A stretch of 15,078 nt of DNA from Actinomycetes bacterium (GCA_023461115.1 JAEWOA010000287.1:1-15078); one strand, 5' to 3'. Numbered from the stretch's first letter, positions 1 through 7,054 are shown. Numbers and translations are program-made. Notes: generated by a model not told the origin, from the sequence alone.

Positions 1-1
1 G

Positions 2-706
2 GCCGCGCACCTCGCGCCGTACCTGCCGGGCGACCCGACGCCGCTCGCGGGCGCCGCCGCCGCGGTGGCGCCGGTCTCGGCTGCGCGGTGGGGGTCGGCC
101 GGGATCCTGCCGATCTCGTGGGCGTACGTCGCGCTCATGGGCCCGGATGGCCTGCGCAAGGCCACCGAGACCGCGGTGCTCGCCGCGAACTACCTGGCCA
201 CACGCCTGCGCGACCACTTCCCGGTGCTGTACACCGGCCCGAACGGGCTGGTCGCGCACGAGTGCATCCTCGACCTGCGCGAGCTCACCAAGAACACGGG
301 CGTCACCGCCGAGGACGTCGCCAAGCGCCTGATCGACTACGGCTTCCACGCCCCGACGCTCAGCTTCCCGGTGGCGGGCACGCTGATGGTGGAGCCCACG
401 GAATCCGAGGACCTGGGCGAGCTCGACCGGTTCGTCGACGCGATGGTCGCGATCAAGGCCGAGATCGACCAGGTCGCCGCTGGCGCCTGGCCGCTCGAGG
501 ACTCGCCGCTGCGGCAGGCGCCGCACACCGCGCAGGCGGTCACGGCCGACGAGTGGACGCACCCGTACTCGCGCTCGCAGGCGGCGTACCCGGTGCCGGC
601 GCTGCGCCGCTCCAAGTACTGGGCGCCGGTGCGCCGCATCGACGGCGCGCGCGGGGACCGGAACCTCGTCTGCTCGTGCCCGCCCCCGGAAGCCTTCGCC
701 GAGTGA
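2..706 (+). CDS. gcvP: Glycine dehydrogenase (decarboxylating), P-protein, C-terminal part (5' end outside window)
   Basis: The visible 234 residues are the C-terminal end of the PLP-dependent P-protein of the glycine cleavage system, which decarboxylates glycine and passes the aminomethyl group to lipoyl-GcvH. Family landmarks near the end are clear: HLAPYLPG at the start of the fragment, then WGSAGILPISWAY, VAHECILDLR, and YGFHAPTLSFPVAGTLMVEP followed by TESE. The frame is open to the window edge, so the start and the PLP-lysine region lie upstream. The stop is TGA at 704-706. gcvT follows 120 bp downstream on the same strand and gcvH after that, giving the order gcvP-gcvT-gcvH, presumably one operon, although the gcvP-gcvT gap is unusually long and repeat-rich. 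No truncation or frameshift is seen in the visible part. Confidence 0.96.
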   Translation, partial: AAHLAPYLPGDPTPLAGAAAAVAPVSAARWGSAGILPISWAYVALMGPDGLRKATETAVLAANYLATRLRDHFPVLYTGPNGLVAHECILDLRELTKNTGVTAEDVAKRLIDYGFHAPTLSFPVAGTLMVEPTESEDLGELDRFVDAMVAIKAEIDQVAAGAWPLEDSPLRQAPHTAQAVTADEWTHPYSRSQAAYPVPALRRSKYWAPVRRIDGARGDRNLVCSCPPPEAFAE

Positions 707-724
707 CCCACCCCCACCCCCAGC

Positions 725-813
725 GTGAGCGTGCACTTCAGCCGGCTGGCACGATCGTCTGGAGTGCACGCTCGCGGCTGGAGTGCACGCTCACGGCTGG
801 AGTGCACGCTCAC
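725..813. repeat. 19-bp direct repeats plus one inverted copy between gcvP and gcvT
   Basis: Three direct units start at 761, 780 and 799 with the consensus GGAGTGCACGCTC(A/G)CGGCT; the third is cut after 15 bases. An inverted copy lies at 725-737 (GTGAGCGTGCACT), perfectly complementary to 801-813 and to 782-794. The transcript could therefore form a 13-bp stem with either of two units. The 801-813 unit ends one base before the gcvT Shine-Dalgarno sequence. The arms of the hairpin at 4660-4698 carry a close variant of the unit. The function is unknown; it may be a REP-like intergenic repeat. Confidence 0.85.
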
Positions 814-826
814 CAAGGAGATGTTG

Positions 827-1969
827 ATGACTGAGCAAGTGAGCCGGCGTTCGCCGCTGCACGACGAGCACGTGGCCCTCGGGGCCGTGCTCACCGACTT
901 CGCGGGGTGGCAGATGCCGCTGCGGTACGGGTCGGATGTGGCCGAGCACCAGGCAGTCCGCGGCGCCGCGGGCCTGTTCGACCTGTCCCACATGGGCGAG
1001 CTCCACGTGGAGGGCCCCGGAGCGGCGGCCGCGCTGGACCGCGCGCTCGTCGGGCAGCTCTCGGCGGTTGCTCCCGGCCGCGCGCGCTACACGATGATCT
1101 GCTCCGACGACGGTGGGGTCCTCGACGACCTCGTCGTCTACCGCCTGGCCGACGAGCACTACCTCGTGGTCGCCAACGCGAGCAACGTCGCCGTGGTGCG
1201 GGACGCGCTCGCCGAGCGCTTCGCGGGCGACGAGGCCGTCGCGCTCACGGACCGGTCCGACGAGACCGCGCTGATCGCGGTGCAAGGGCCGCTGGCGGAG
1301 GGCATCGTCGTCGGGCTCACGGACGCGGCGCACGCCGACGAGGTGCGCGCGCTCAAGTACTACGCGGCGACGAACGCGCAGGTCGGCGGCACAGACGCGC
1401 TGGTGGCGCGCACCGGCTACACCGGCGAGGACGGGTTCGAGCTGTTCGTCGACGCCGCCGCCGCGCCCGCGGTGTGGCAGGCCGTGCTCGCGGCCGGCCA
1501 GGCGCTGGGCCTGGTCCCCGCAGGCCTGTCGGCGCGCGACTCGCTGCGGCTCGAGGCGGGCATGCCGCTGTACGGCAACGAGCTCGACTCGACGACCACC
1601 CCGTTCGACGCCGGCCTGGGCCGCGTGGTCCGCCTGGACAAGGCCGACGCGGACGGCCAGCCGGTGCCGTTCGTCGGGCGCGCGGCGTTGGCGGAGCGTG
1701 CCGACGCGACGCCCGCCCGCCAGCTCGTCGGGCTCCAGGGCCTCGGCCGCCGCGCGGCCCGCCACGGCTACCCGGTGCTCGACGCGGCGGGCGCGCAGGT
1801 CGGCGTCGTCACGTCCGGCGCCCCGTCGCCCACGCTCGGGTACCCCGTGGCCATGGCGTACGTGGACCCCGCGCACGCCGAGCCGGGCTCCGAGTTGGCC
1901 GTCGACGTGCGCGGCCGCGGCGAGCCCGTGCGCGTGGTGGCACTTCCCTTCTACCGTCGTCCTCAGTGA
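827..1969 (+). CDS. gcvT: Aminomethyltransferase, T-protein of the glycine cleavage system
   Basis: GcvT releases ammonia from aminomethyl-lipoyl-GcvH and transfers the one-carbon unit to tetrahydrofolate, making 5,10-methylene-THF. The 380 residues match the usual family length. Visible landmarks are PLHDEHVALGAVLTDFAGWQMP near the N-terminus (residues 10-31), GLFDLSHMGE (49-58), and GGVLDDLVVY (96-105), whose Asp101 corresponds to the essential aspartate of E. coli GcvT. Further on come RTGYTGEDGFELF, ARDSLRLEAGMPLYGNEL and TSGAPSPTLGYPVAMAYV in the C-terminal barrel. The ATG at 827 was chosen because AAGGAG ends at 820, giving 6 nt spacing; an in-frame ATG at 821 directly abuts that site. 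The open frame back to 725 only reads through the repeats and is not family-like. gcvH starts 43 bp downstream. Confidence 0.97.
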   Translation: MTEQVSRRSPLHDEHVALGAVLTDFAGWQMPLRYGSDVAEHQAVRGAAGLFDLSHMGELHVEGPGAAAALDRALVGQLSAVAPGRARYTMICSDDGGVLDDLVVYRLADEHYLVVANASNVAVVRDALAERFAGDEAVALTDRSDETALIAVQGPLAEGIVVGLTDAAHADEVRALKYYAATNAQVGGTDALVARTGYTGEDGFELFVDAAAAPAVWQAVLAAGQALGLVPAGLSARDSLRLEAGMPLYGNELDSTTTPFDAGLGRVVRLDKADADGQPVPFVGRAALAERADATPARQLVGLQGLGRRAARHGYPVLDAAGAQVGVVTSGAPSPTLGYPVAMAYVDPAHAEPGSELAVDVRGRGEPVRVVALPFYRRPQ

Positions 1970-2012
1970 CGCCGGCTCGACGACGAACCCCCAGCCCGAC
2001 GAGGAGCGACCG

Positions 2013-2384
2013 ATGACCAGCCTGCCCAGCAACCTGCACTACACGATCGAGCACGAGTGGCTCCTCGACGGCGCCCCGTCGACCGTCGGCATCACCGCGA
2101 CCGCGGCCGACGCGCTCGGCGACATCGTGTACCTCGAGCTCCCGGCCGTGGGCGACACGATCACCGCGGGCCAGGTGGTGGGCGAGATCGAGTCCACCAA
2201 GTCGGTGTCCGAGCTGTTCTCCCCGGTGACCGGCACGGTCGTCGAGGTGAACTCCGCGGCCGTCGACGAGCCGTCGCTCGTCAACTCCGACCCGTTCGGC
2301 GCGGGCTGGCTCCTGAAGGTCGACGTCACCGGAACCGGGGATCTGCTGACGGCCGACGAGTACGCGGCGCACGCGGCGGGCTGA
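2013..2384 (+). CDS. gcvH: Glycine cleavage system H protein (lipoyl carrier)
   Basis: A 123-residue lipoyl-domain protein that shuttles the aminomethyl intermediate between P-, T- and L-proteins. The lipoylation motif is intact: GEIESTKSVSELFSPVTG, with the modified lysine at residue 63. HYTIEHEWLL near the N-terminus and NSDPFGAGWLLKV near the C-terminus are typical. The start is supported by GAGGAG at 2001-2006, about 6 nt before the ATG. The gap to gcvT is 43 bp, so co-transcription with gcvP and gcvT is likely. The L-protein (lpd) and lipoyl-attachment genes are not in the window. Confidence 0.97.
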   Translation: MTSLPSNLHYTIEHEWLLDGAPSTVGITATAADALGDIVYLELPAVGDTITAGQVVGEIESTKSVSELFSPVTGTVVEVNSAAVDEPSLVNSDPFGAGWLLKVDVTGTGDLLTADEYAAHAAG

Positions 2385-2420
2385 CACCCGATCGGGGGTC
2401 GCGGGCGGGTGAACCCTGCT

Positions 2421-2451
2421 CCGACCGGGTGATTGCACCCACGCCGATCGG
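2421..2451 (+). terminator. Weak hairpin downstream of gcvH, possible operon terminator
   Basis: GGGTG at 2427-2431 pairs with CACCC at 2436-2440 around an ATTG loop, and CCGA 2421-2424 can pair with TCGG 2448-2451 as an outer stem. It lies 37 bp past the gcvH stop. There is no U-tract, which is common in high-GC actinobacteria. Support is structural only. Confidence 0.3.
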
Positions 2452-2536
2452 GCCAGTGTGTATCAGTCTCCGGGTGAGCCGTTCATTGTGGGAGAAGGCA
2501 CCCAGACTCCGCAGCGGGAACTCGTCGGAAGAAATC

Positions 2537-2570
2537 GGTCAAACCGGCGTCATAGCCGGGACTTAAGACC
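2537..2570 (+). promoter_or_regulatory. Palindromic or structured element upstream of the small LuxR-type gene
   Basis: GGTC (2537-2540) pairs with GACC (2567-2570), enclosing CCGGC (2544-2548) paired with GCCGG (2555-2559) around a GTCATA loop. The internal loop holds AAA on one side and GACTTAA on the other, in a stretch that is much more AT-rich than its surroundings. It ends 69 bp before the LuxR-type start codon. It could be an operator for that HTH protein, or a leader RNA structure. The class was not recognised. Confidence 0.4.
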
Positions 2571-2639
2571 CTCTCATCCGGCGTACGACCCATCGCGGAC
2601 CGACGGCAGTCGGGAAGTGCAGGAAACCCGGAGGACACT

Positions 2640-2873
2640 ATGAGCATGGTCGAGACGAGCGGCACCCCGGCGCCGGTCACCGAGGCACTGACGCGTCGCG
2701 AGCGCGTGGTCCTCGCAGAGCTTGGTGAGGACGTCACGTTGGAAGAGATCGCCACGCGCCTCTTCGTGACTCGCAACACCGTGAAGTCGCAGGTCAGGAG
2801 CGTCTACCGCAAGATCGGCGTCTCCACGCGCGCCGAGGCGGTGGCCTGGGCCATCGCGCACGGCATCCGCTGA
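2640..2873 (+). CDS. Stand-alone LuxR-type HTH DNA-binding protein (77 aa)
   Basis: A very short protein that is essentially only a GerE/LuxR-type helix-turn-helix. LTRRERVVLAELGEDVTLEEIA (residues 17-38) covers the first helices. NTVKSQVRSVYRKIGVSTRAEA (46-67, quoted here in outline) holds the recognition helix and the dimerisation-helix start typical of NarL/LuxR C-terminal domains. No receiver, PAS or autoinducer domain precedes it, and there is room for none: GGAGG at 2630-2634 lies 5 nt before the ATG. It is flanked upstream by 255 bp of non-coding DNA with a palindromic element, and downstream by two hairpins, so it is probably its own transcription unit. Its targets cannot be read from the sequence. 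Full-length response regulators are the usual context for this domain, so a stand-alone version is notable but known in actinobacteria. Confidence 0.88.
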   Translation: MSMVETSGTPAPVTEALTRRERVVLAELGEDVTLEEIATRLFVTRNTVKSQVRSVYRKIGVSTRAEAVAWAIAHGIR

Positions 2874-2934
2874 GCACCGCTGACCTGTCCCGAATCTCGC
2901 GCCTCGTTCGCTAGGCACGATCTTCGAACCGCCC

Positions 2935-2958
2935 CGGCCCGCCAACGTCGGCGGGCCG
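2935..2958 (+). terminator. Strong hairpin after the LuxR-type gene
   Basis: CGGCCCGCC at 2935-2943 pairs perfectly with GGCGGGCCG at 2950-2958 around an AACGTC loop: a 9-bp stem of only G-C pairs, 61 bp beyond the stop codon. No U-tract follows. It is best read as a rho-independent-like terminator of the small regulator gene. Confidence 0.6.
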
Positions 2959-2994
2959 ACGCATGTGCGGATCCGCCGGGTCCTCCGGAGTCAC

Positions 2995-3038
2995 CGCCGA
3001 TCGCGGGGCCGCGCCCTGAGCGCGCCCCGCGATCGGCG
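2995..3038. repeat. Long inverted repeat just upstream of the Nudix gene
   Basis: The outer 14-bp stem pairs CGCCGATCGCGGGG (2995-3008) with CCCCGCGATCGGCG (3025-3038). After one bulged C (3009), CGCGC (3010-3014) pairs with GCGCG (3020-3024) around a CCTGA loop. This gives 19 pairs with one bulge. It ends 25 bp before the Nudix ATG and overlaps where the -35 region of the predicted leaderless promoter would lie. It may be a second terminator, or a cruciform or operator for the downstream gene. Confidence 0.7.
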
Positions 3039-3050
3039 CGTCCGGGCTGG

Positions 3051-3056
3051 CAGACT
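3051..3056 (+). promoter_or_regulatory. Candidate -10 box for a leaderless Nudix transcript
   Basis: CAGACT matches the actinobacterial TANNNT -10 pattern at five of its six positions' constraints except the first base. It ends 7 nt before the ATG at 3064, so transcription would start at or next to the start codon. No Shine-Dalgarno sequence is present. The same hexamer precedes tag in the same geometry. Confidence 0.45.
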
Positions 3057-3063
3057 TCCGCCC

Positions 3064-3504
3064 ATGGCCCGCACCCTCGTCGTCGCGGCGGTCATCGTCG
3101 ACGACCTCGACGCCCCCACGGTCCTGCTGGCCGCGCGGCGCGCACGCCCCGCGGACCTCGCGGGGCAATGGGAGTTCCCCGGGGGAAAGGTCGACGACGG
3201 CGAGTCGCCCGAGGCTGCCGTGCACCGTGAGCTGCGCGAGGAGCTCGGCGTCTCGGTGCGCCTGGGCCGCGAGGTCGTCGGGCCCGACGACGGCGCATGG
3301 ATCCTCACCGACCGCTACGTGATGCGCCTGTGGTGGGCCGCGCTCACCGCGGGCGACCCCGAGCCGTTGGTCGAGCACGACGAACTGCGCTGGCTCCCGC
3401 GCGGCGCGTGGCTCTCGGTCCCGTGGCTCGCGGGAGACGTCCGCATCGTCGAACACCTCGCGGCACTGCCCGCCGTCCCGCGGGCGGCCGGCCTAGAGCG
3501 CTGA
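3064..3504 (+). CDS. MutT-like Nudix hydrolase (probable nucleotide-pool sanitising pyrophosphohydrolase)
   Basis: A 146-residue protein with a complete Nudix box at residues 41-63: G41, E47, then REL at 55-57, EE at 59-60 and GV at 62-63, fitting Gx5Ex7REUxEExGU. The preceding QWEFPGGKV and the later HDELRWL are typical of MutT-type enzymes acting on (d)NTPs; length and C-terminal pattern recall mycobacterial MutT2, but that assignment is only by resemblance. It would hydrolyse damaged or modified nucleoside triphosphates to monophosphate and pyrophosphate in the cytoplasm. The ATG at 3064 was preferred over upstream in-frame starts because the protein then begins directly with the family's ARTLVVAAVIV strand and a -10-like box sits 7 nt upstream. 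Its last 12 bp overlap the 3' end of the convergent C-S lyase gene. Confidence 0.9.
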   Translation: MARTLVVAAVIVDDLDAPTVLLAARRARPADLAGQWEFPGGKVDDGESPEAAVHRELREELGVSVRLGREVVGPDDGAWILTDRYVMRLWWAALTAGDPEPLVEHDELRWLPRGAWLSVPWLAGDVRIVEHLAALPAVPRAAGLER

Positions 3505-4629
3505 CGCGATGCGCTCGACCGCCTCGGTGAGGATCGGGGCGGGCGTCGCGTAGTTCAACCGGGCGTGGTGGTGGTCCAGGGCGCCGAACGGCTCGCCCGG
3601 GCTGAGCGCGACGCGGCCGCGGTGCAGGATCGCGGCCACCGGGCTGCGCCCCTCCACGGCGGGCGCCGTCGCGGCGAGGTCCAGCCACGCCAAGTACGTC
3701 GCGGCCCCGGGCTCCCAGCGGATCGCGGGCGCGCGCTCGTCGAGGAGCGTCCGCAGCAGGCTCCGGTTGGCGCGGAGCTCGACGAGGACGTCGTCGAGCC
3801 ACGACCCGCAGTGCCGGAAGGCCGTCGCCTGCGCGATCGCGCCCAAGTGGCTGGCCGCGTTGGTGACGATCGGGTGCAGCGCCGCGACGTCGGCGACCGC
3901 GTCCGCGCCCGGGACCACGAGCGCCGCCTTGAGGCCCGCGAGGTTGAACGCCTTGGACGCGGAGTGCAGCGCGACCGCGGACGGGATCACCTCGACCGCG
4001 GACGTGAACTCGCCGTCGAGGACGAGCGCCGCGTGGATCTCGTCGGAGATCACGCGGACGCCGTGCCGCTCCGCGAGCTCGCCCACAGCGCGCAACTCGT
4101 CGGGCGAGTGCAGCGTCCCGTGCGGGTTGTGCGGGTGGCACAGCACGAACGCGGCGCTGCCCGTCGAGCTGGCCAGCGCGAACGCGCGGTCCAGGTCGGC
4201 GAAGTCGAGGCGGCCGTGCTCGTCGAGCGGGGAGTCCACGAGCACGCGGCCCGTGTGCCGGACGAAGTCGAAGAACCGCGGGTACACCGGCGTGTTGACG
4301 ACGACGGCGCCCGTGGGGGCGGTCAGCGCGCGGATCACCTCCGCGATGCCCTCCATGACGGCCGCGACGGAACGGACCGTCGACGCGTCCACCGTCCAGT
4401 CCCAGCGCGTGTCCGCGAACGCCGCGAACGCGTCGGCGTAGTCCCCGCCGCCCTCGTGGTACCCCGTGTCGCCGCGGCGCACCGCGTCGCTCACGGCCCG
4501 GACCACGGGCTCCGCCTGCTCCACGTCCATCTCCGCGACCCACAGCGGCAGGACGTCCGCCGGGTAGTGGACCCACTTCTCCGACGTGCGCGTGCGCAGC
4601 TCGTCGAGGCTCATCCGAAAGACGCTCAC
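3493..4629 (-). CDS. MalY/PatB-type PLP-dependent C-S lyase (cystathionine beta-lyase)
   Basis: A fold-type I aminotransferase-like enzyme of 378 residues, the normal size for MalY/PatB. Landmarks are VLPLWVAEMD (26-35), GDTGYHEGGGDY (53-64), CHPHNPHG (164-171), SDEIHA (195-200) and the PLP lysine K226 in SASKAFNLAGLK. The family splits cystathionine to homocysteine, pyruvate and ammonia, and some members degrade other cysteine S-conjugates. Its place directly downstream of metF-metE on the same strand supports a methionine role. The GTG at 4629 was chosen because TACGGT lies 8 nt upstream, fitting a leaderless mRNA; ATG at 4614 is the alternative, and neither has a clear Shine-Dalgarno. A 17-bp hairpin separates it from metE, so it may be transcribed independently. 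A plain aminotransferase role is less likely. Confidence 0.9.
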   Translation of the reverse strand: MSVFRMSLDELRTRTSEKWVHYPADVLPLWVAEMDVEQAEPVVRAVSDAVRRGDTGYHEGGGDYADAFAAFADTRWDWTVDASTVRSVAAVMEGIAEVIRALTAPTGAVVVNTPVYPRFFDFVRHTGRVLVDSPLDEHGRLDFADLDRAFALASSTGSAAFVLCHPHNPHGTLHSPDELRAVGELAERHGVRVISDEIHAALVLDGEFTSAVEVIPSAVALHSASKAFNLAGLKAALVVPGADAVADVAALHPIVTNAASHLGAIAQATAFRHCGSWLDDVLVELRANRSLLRTLLDERAPAIRWEPGAATYLAWLDLAATAPAVEGRSPVAAILHRGRVALSPGEPFGALDHHHARLNYATPAPILTEAVERIASAL

Positions 4630-4637
4630 AACCGCCG

Positions 4638-4643
4638 ACCGTA
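4638..4643 (-). promoter_or_regulatory. Candidate -10 box for the C-S lyase gene
   Basis: On the minus strand the hexamer reads TACGGT, fitting TANNNT, 8 nt before the GTG start. This supports a leaderless transcript beginning at 4629. No convincing -35 box is seen; that region falls in the arm of the 4660-4698 hairpin. Confidence 0.4.
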
Positions 4644-4659
4644 CCTGCCCCGGAGATGC

Positions 4660-4698
4660 CGCGAGCGTGCGATCCGGACATCGGATCGCACGCTCGCG
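4660..4698. terminator. 17-bp perfect hairpin between metE and the C-S lyase gene
   Basis: Positions 4660-4676 (CGCGAGCGTGCGATCCG) are the exact reverse complement of 4682-4698, with loop GACAT. It starts 22 bp past the metE stop, reading on the minus strand, so it may terminate metE transcripts or reduce read-through. No U-tract follows. The arm GGATCGCACGCTCGC differs from the gcvP-gcvT repeat unit at only two of 15 positions, so it is also a candidate member of that repeat family. Confidence 0.7.
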
Positions 4699-4720
4699 CC
4701 CTGAGGAGGGGCTGGTGGGA

Positions 4721-7054
4721 CTACAGAGTGGCGCGGACCGTCTTGGTCGCGGCGAGGATGTGCTCCAGGGACGGGGCGACCTCGTCGTACCGGCGGGTCT
4801 TGAGGCCGCAGTCCGGGTTGACCCAGAGCTGGTCCACCGCGATCGCCTTGACCGCCTCGGTGAGCAGCTCGGTGACCTCGGCCTCCGACGGCACGCGCGG
4901 CGAGTGGATGTCGTACACGCCCGGCCCGACCGCGCGCGGGTAGCCCGCCGCCGCGATGTCGCCGAGGATCTCCATCTTGGATCGCGCGGCCTCGATCGAG
5001 GTCACGTCGGCGTCCAAGCCGTCGATCGCGCCCATGATCTGCCCGAACTCCGAGTAGCACAGGTGCGTGTGGATCTGGGTGTCGGGCCGCACGCCCGCGG
5101 TGGACAGGCGGAACGAGCGCACCGACCAGTCCAGGTACGCCGCGTGGTCCTGCGCCCGCAACGGCAGGAGCTCGCGCAGTGCGGGCTCGTCCACCTGGAT
5201 GATCGCCGTGCCCGCGGCCTCGAGGTCGCCGATCTCGTCCCGCAGCGCGAGCGCCACCTGGTTGGCGGTGTCACCGAGCGGCTGGTCGTCGCGCACGAAG
5301 GACCACGCGAGGATCGTCACCGGGCCGGTGAGCATGCCCTTGACAGGCTTGGCGCTCAGCGACTGCGTGTACACCGTCCAGTCCACGGTGATCGGCTTGG
5401 GCCGCGACACGTCGCCCCACAGGATCGACGGGCGCGTGCAGCGCGAGCCGTACGACTGCACCCAGCCGTTCTCGGTGACCGCGAAGCCGTCCAGGTTCTC
5501 CGCGAAGTACTGCACCATGTCGTTGCGCTCGGGCTCGCCGTGCACCAGCACGTCCAGCCCGATGCGCTCCTGCAGCTCGACGACCCGGCGGATCTCCGCC
5601 TTCATCTCGTCCGTGTACTGCTCGTCGGTGAGCTCGCCGCGCGCGTGGGCCGCGCGGGCCAGCCGGATCTCCGGGGTCTGCGGGAACGAGCCGATCGTGG
5701 TCGTCGGCAGCGGCGGGAGGTCGAGGCGCGCGGCCTGGGCCTCCTTGCGCTCGTCGAACGGGCCACGGTTGAACGCGTCCTCGGTGAGTGCGGCCGCGCG
5801 CTCGCGGACCTCGGGGCGCACGACGCCGGGGGCCGTGGCGCGCGCGCGCACCGCGTCCGACGCCTCGAGGAGCGCCTCATGGACGGCCTCCCGGCCCTCG
5901 ACGATGCCCTCCGCGAGCGTGACGACCTCGCCGACCTTCTGGTCCGCGAAGGCGAGCCACGACTTCAGGGTGGCGTCGAGGTTCGGCTCGTCGGCCGTGT
6001 CGTGCGGCACGTGGAAGAGGCTCGTGGAGGTGCCGACCGCGACCGCGCCGGCGCCCAGGTTCTCGAGCTGCTCGAGCACCTGGAGCTTGGCGTCCAGGTC
6101 GGCTCGCCAGATGTTGTGGCCGTCGATCACGCCCGCGACCAGCGTCTTCGTCGCCAGGCCGGGCACTGCCTCGGGCGTGCCGCCGCGCACCAGGTCCACG
6201 CCGATCGCCTCGACGTCCGTGGCGGCGAGCACCGGGAGCGCGGCGCCCAGGTCGCCGTAGGGCGCGGCGACGAACAGCGCGGGGCGCTGCGGGCGGGCCA
6301 GCTCGGTGGCCAGCGCGCGGTACGCCTCGACGACCGCCGCGAGCAGCCGCTCGGCGGGGACCTCGATGGAGTCGGAGACGAGCGCGGGCTCGTCGAGCTG
6401 CACCCACGTGGCGCCCGCGGCCGCGAGGTCGCGCAGCAGGTCCGCGTACACCGGCAGCAGGTCGGGCAGGCGGTCGATCGGCGAGAAGTCCTCGGGCGAG
6501 CCCGCGGTCGCCTTCGCCAACGCCAGGTACGTCACCGGGCCGACGATCACCGGGCGCGTCTGCACGCCGTCGGCCAGCGCCTCGACGAACTCGCGCACCG
6601 GGCGGTCGCTCGCGTACCGGAACTCCGTCTCCGGGCCGATCTCGGGCACCAGGTAGTGGTAGTTGGTGTCGAACCACTTGGTCATCTCGAGCGGCAGGTC
6701 GTCGCCGCGCCCGCGGGCCACCGTGGAGTAGCCGGCCAGGTCCAGCTCGCCGCGCTCGTCGACGAGGTCCGCGAACCGCGCCGGGACCGCCCCGAGGACC
6801 GCGGTCGCGTCGAGCACGTGGTCGTAGAACGAGAACGCGGACGGGATCGCGGGGACGTCGGTGCGCAGGCCCAGCTCGGCGAGGCGCGTGCGCGTGCGGC
6901 GGCGCAGCTCGGCGGCCGTGGCCTCGACGTCGTCGGCCGACGACTTGCCCGCCCAGAACGCCTCGATGGCCTTCTTGAGCTCGCGGCGCGGGCCGATGCG
7001 CGGGTAGCCGAGCACGGAGCCGGTCGGGAACTGCGGGAGGGAGGTCTCGCTCAT
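4721..7054 (-). CDS. metE: Cobalamin-independent methionine synthase
   Basis: MetE transfers a methyl group from 5-methyl-THF polyglutamate to homocysteine without cobalamin. The 777 residues fit the two-barrel family. The N-terminal barrel starts with GYPRIGPRRELKKAIEAFW and the C-terminal barrel with TTTIGSFPQTPEIR (451-464). Zinc ligands line up with those of E. coli MetE at a constant offset of 23: His664 and Cys666 (in THLCYSEF), Glu688 and Cys749 (in NPDCG). VHGEPERNDMVQYF (504-517) is the folate/substrate-binding signature. The ATG at 7054 has AAGG 5 nt upstream; longer in-frame starts run into metF and are not family-like. It lies 43 bp after metF and should share its promoter and SAM riboswitch. 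The protein appears intact. Confidence 0.98.
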   Translation of the reverse strand: MSETSLPQFPTGSVLGYPRIGPRRELKKAIEAFWAGKSSADDVEATAAELRRRTRTRLAELGLRTDVPAIPSAFSFYDHVLDATAVLGAVPARFADLVDERGELDLAGYSTVARGRGDDLPLEMTKWFDTNYHYLVPEIGPETEFRYASDRPVREFVEALADGVQTRPVIVGPVTYLALAKATAGSPEDFSPIDRLPDLLPVYADLLRDLAAAGATWVQLDEPALVSDSIEVPAERLLAAVVEAYRALATELARPQRPALFVAAPYGDLGAALPVLAATDVEAIGVDLVRGGTPEAVPGLATKTLVAGVIDGHNIWRADLDAKLQVLEQLENLGAGAVAVGTSTSLFHVPHDTADEPNLDATLKSWLAFADQKVGEVVTLAEGIVEGREAVHEALLEASDAVRARATAPGVVRPEVRERAAALTEDAFNRGPFDERKEAQAARLDLPPLPTTTIGSFPQTPEIRLARAAHARGELTDEQYTDEMKAEIRRVVELQERIGLDVLVHGEPERNDMVQYFAENLDGFAVTENGWVQSYGSRCTRPSILWGDVSRPKPITVDWTVYTQSLSAKPVKGMLTGPVTILAWSFVRDDQPLGDTANQVALALRDEIGDLEAAGTAIIQVDEPALRELLPLRAQDHAAYLDWSVRSFRLSTAGVRPDTQIHTHLCYSEFGQIMGAIDGLDADVTSIEAARSKMEILGDIAAAGYPRAVGPGVYDIHSPRVPSEAEVTELLTEAVKAIAVDQLWVNPDCGLKTRRYDEVAPSLEHILAATKTVRATL

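Noticed and set aside
725..826. N-terminal extension of gcvT from a GTG at 725
   Set aside because: It translates the 19-bp repeats, is not conserved, and bypasses the well-placed AAGGAG before 827.
707..2012. Glycine riboswitch before gcvT or gcvH
   Set aside because: Neither the repeat-filled 707-826 gap nor the 43-bp 1970-2012 gap holds the paired-aptamer core; one could still exist upstream of gcvP, outside the window.
2460..2600. c-di-GMP-I (GEMM) riboswitch upstream of the LuxR-type gene, prompted by GGTCAAACC
   Set aside because: The second conserved half of the GEMM aptamer and its tetraloop receptor pairing could not be found; only a short two-stem palindrome is present.
2458..2643. 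61-codon plus-strand frame before the LuxR-type gene
   Set aside because: It overlaps the palindromic element and the ribosome site of the next gene and shows no family or clear ribosome site.
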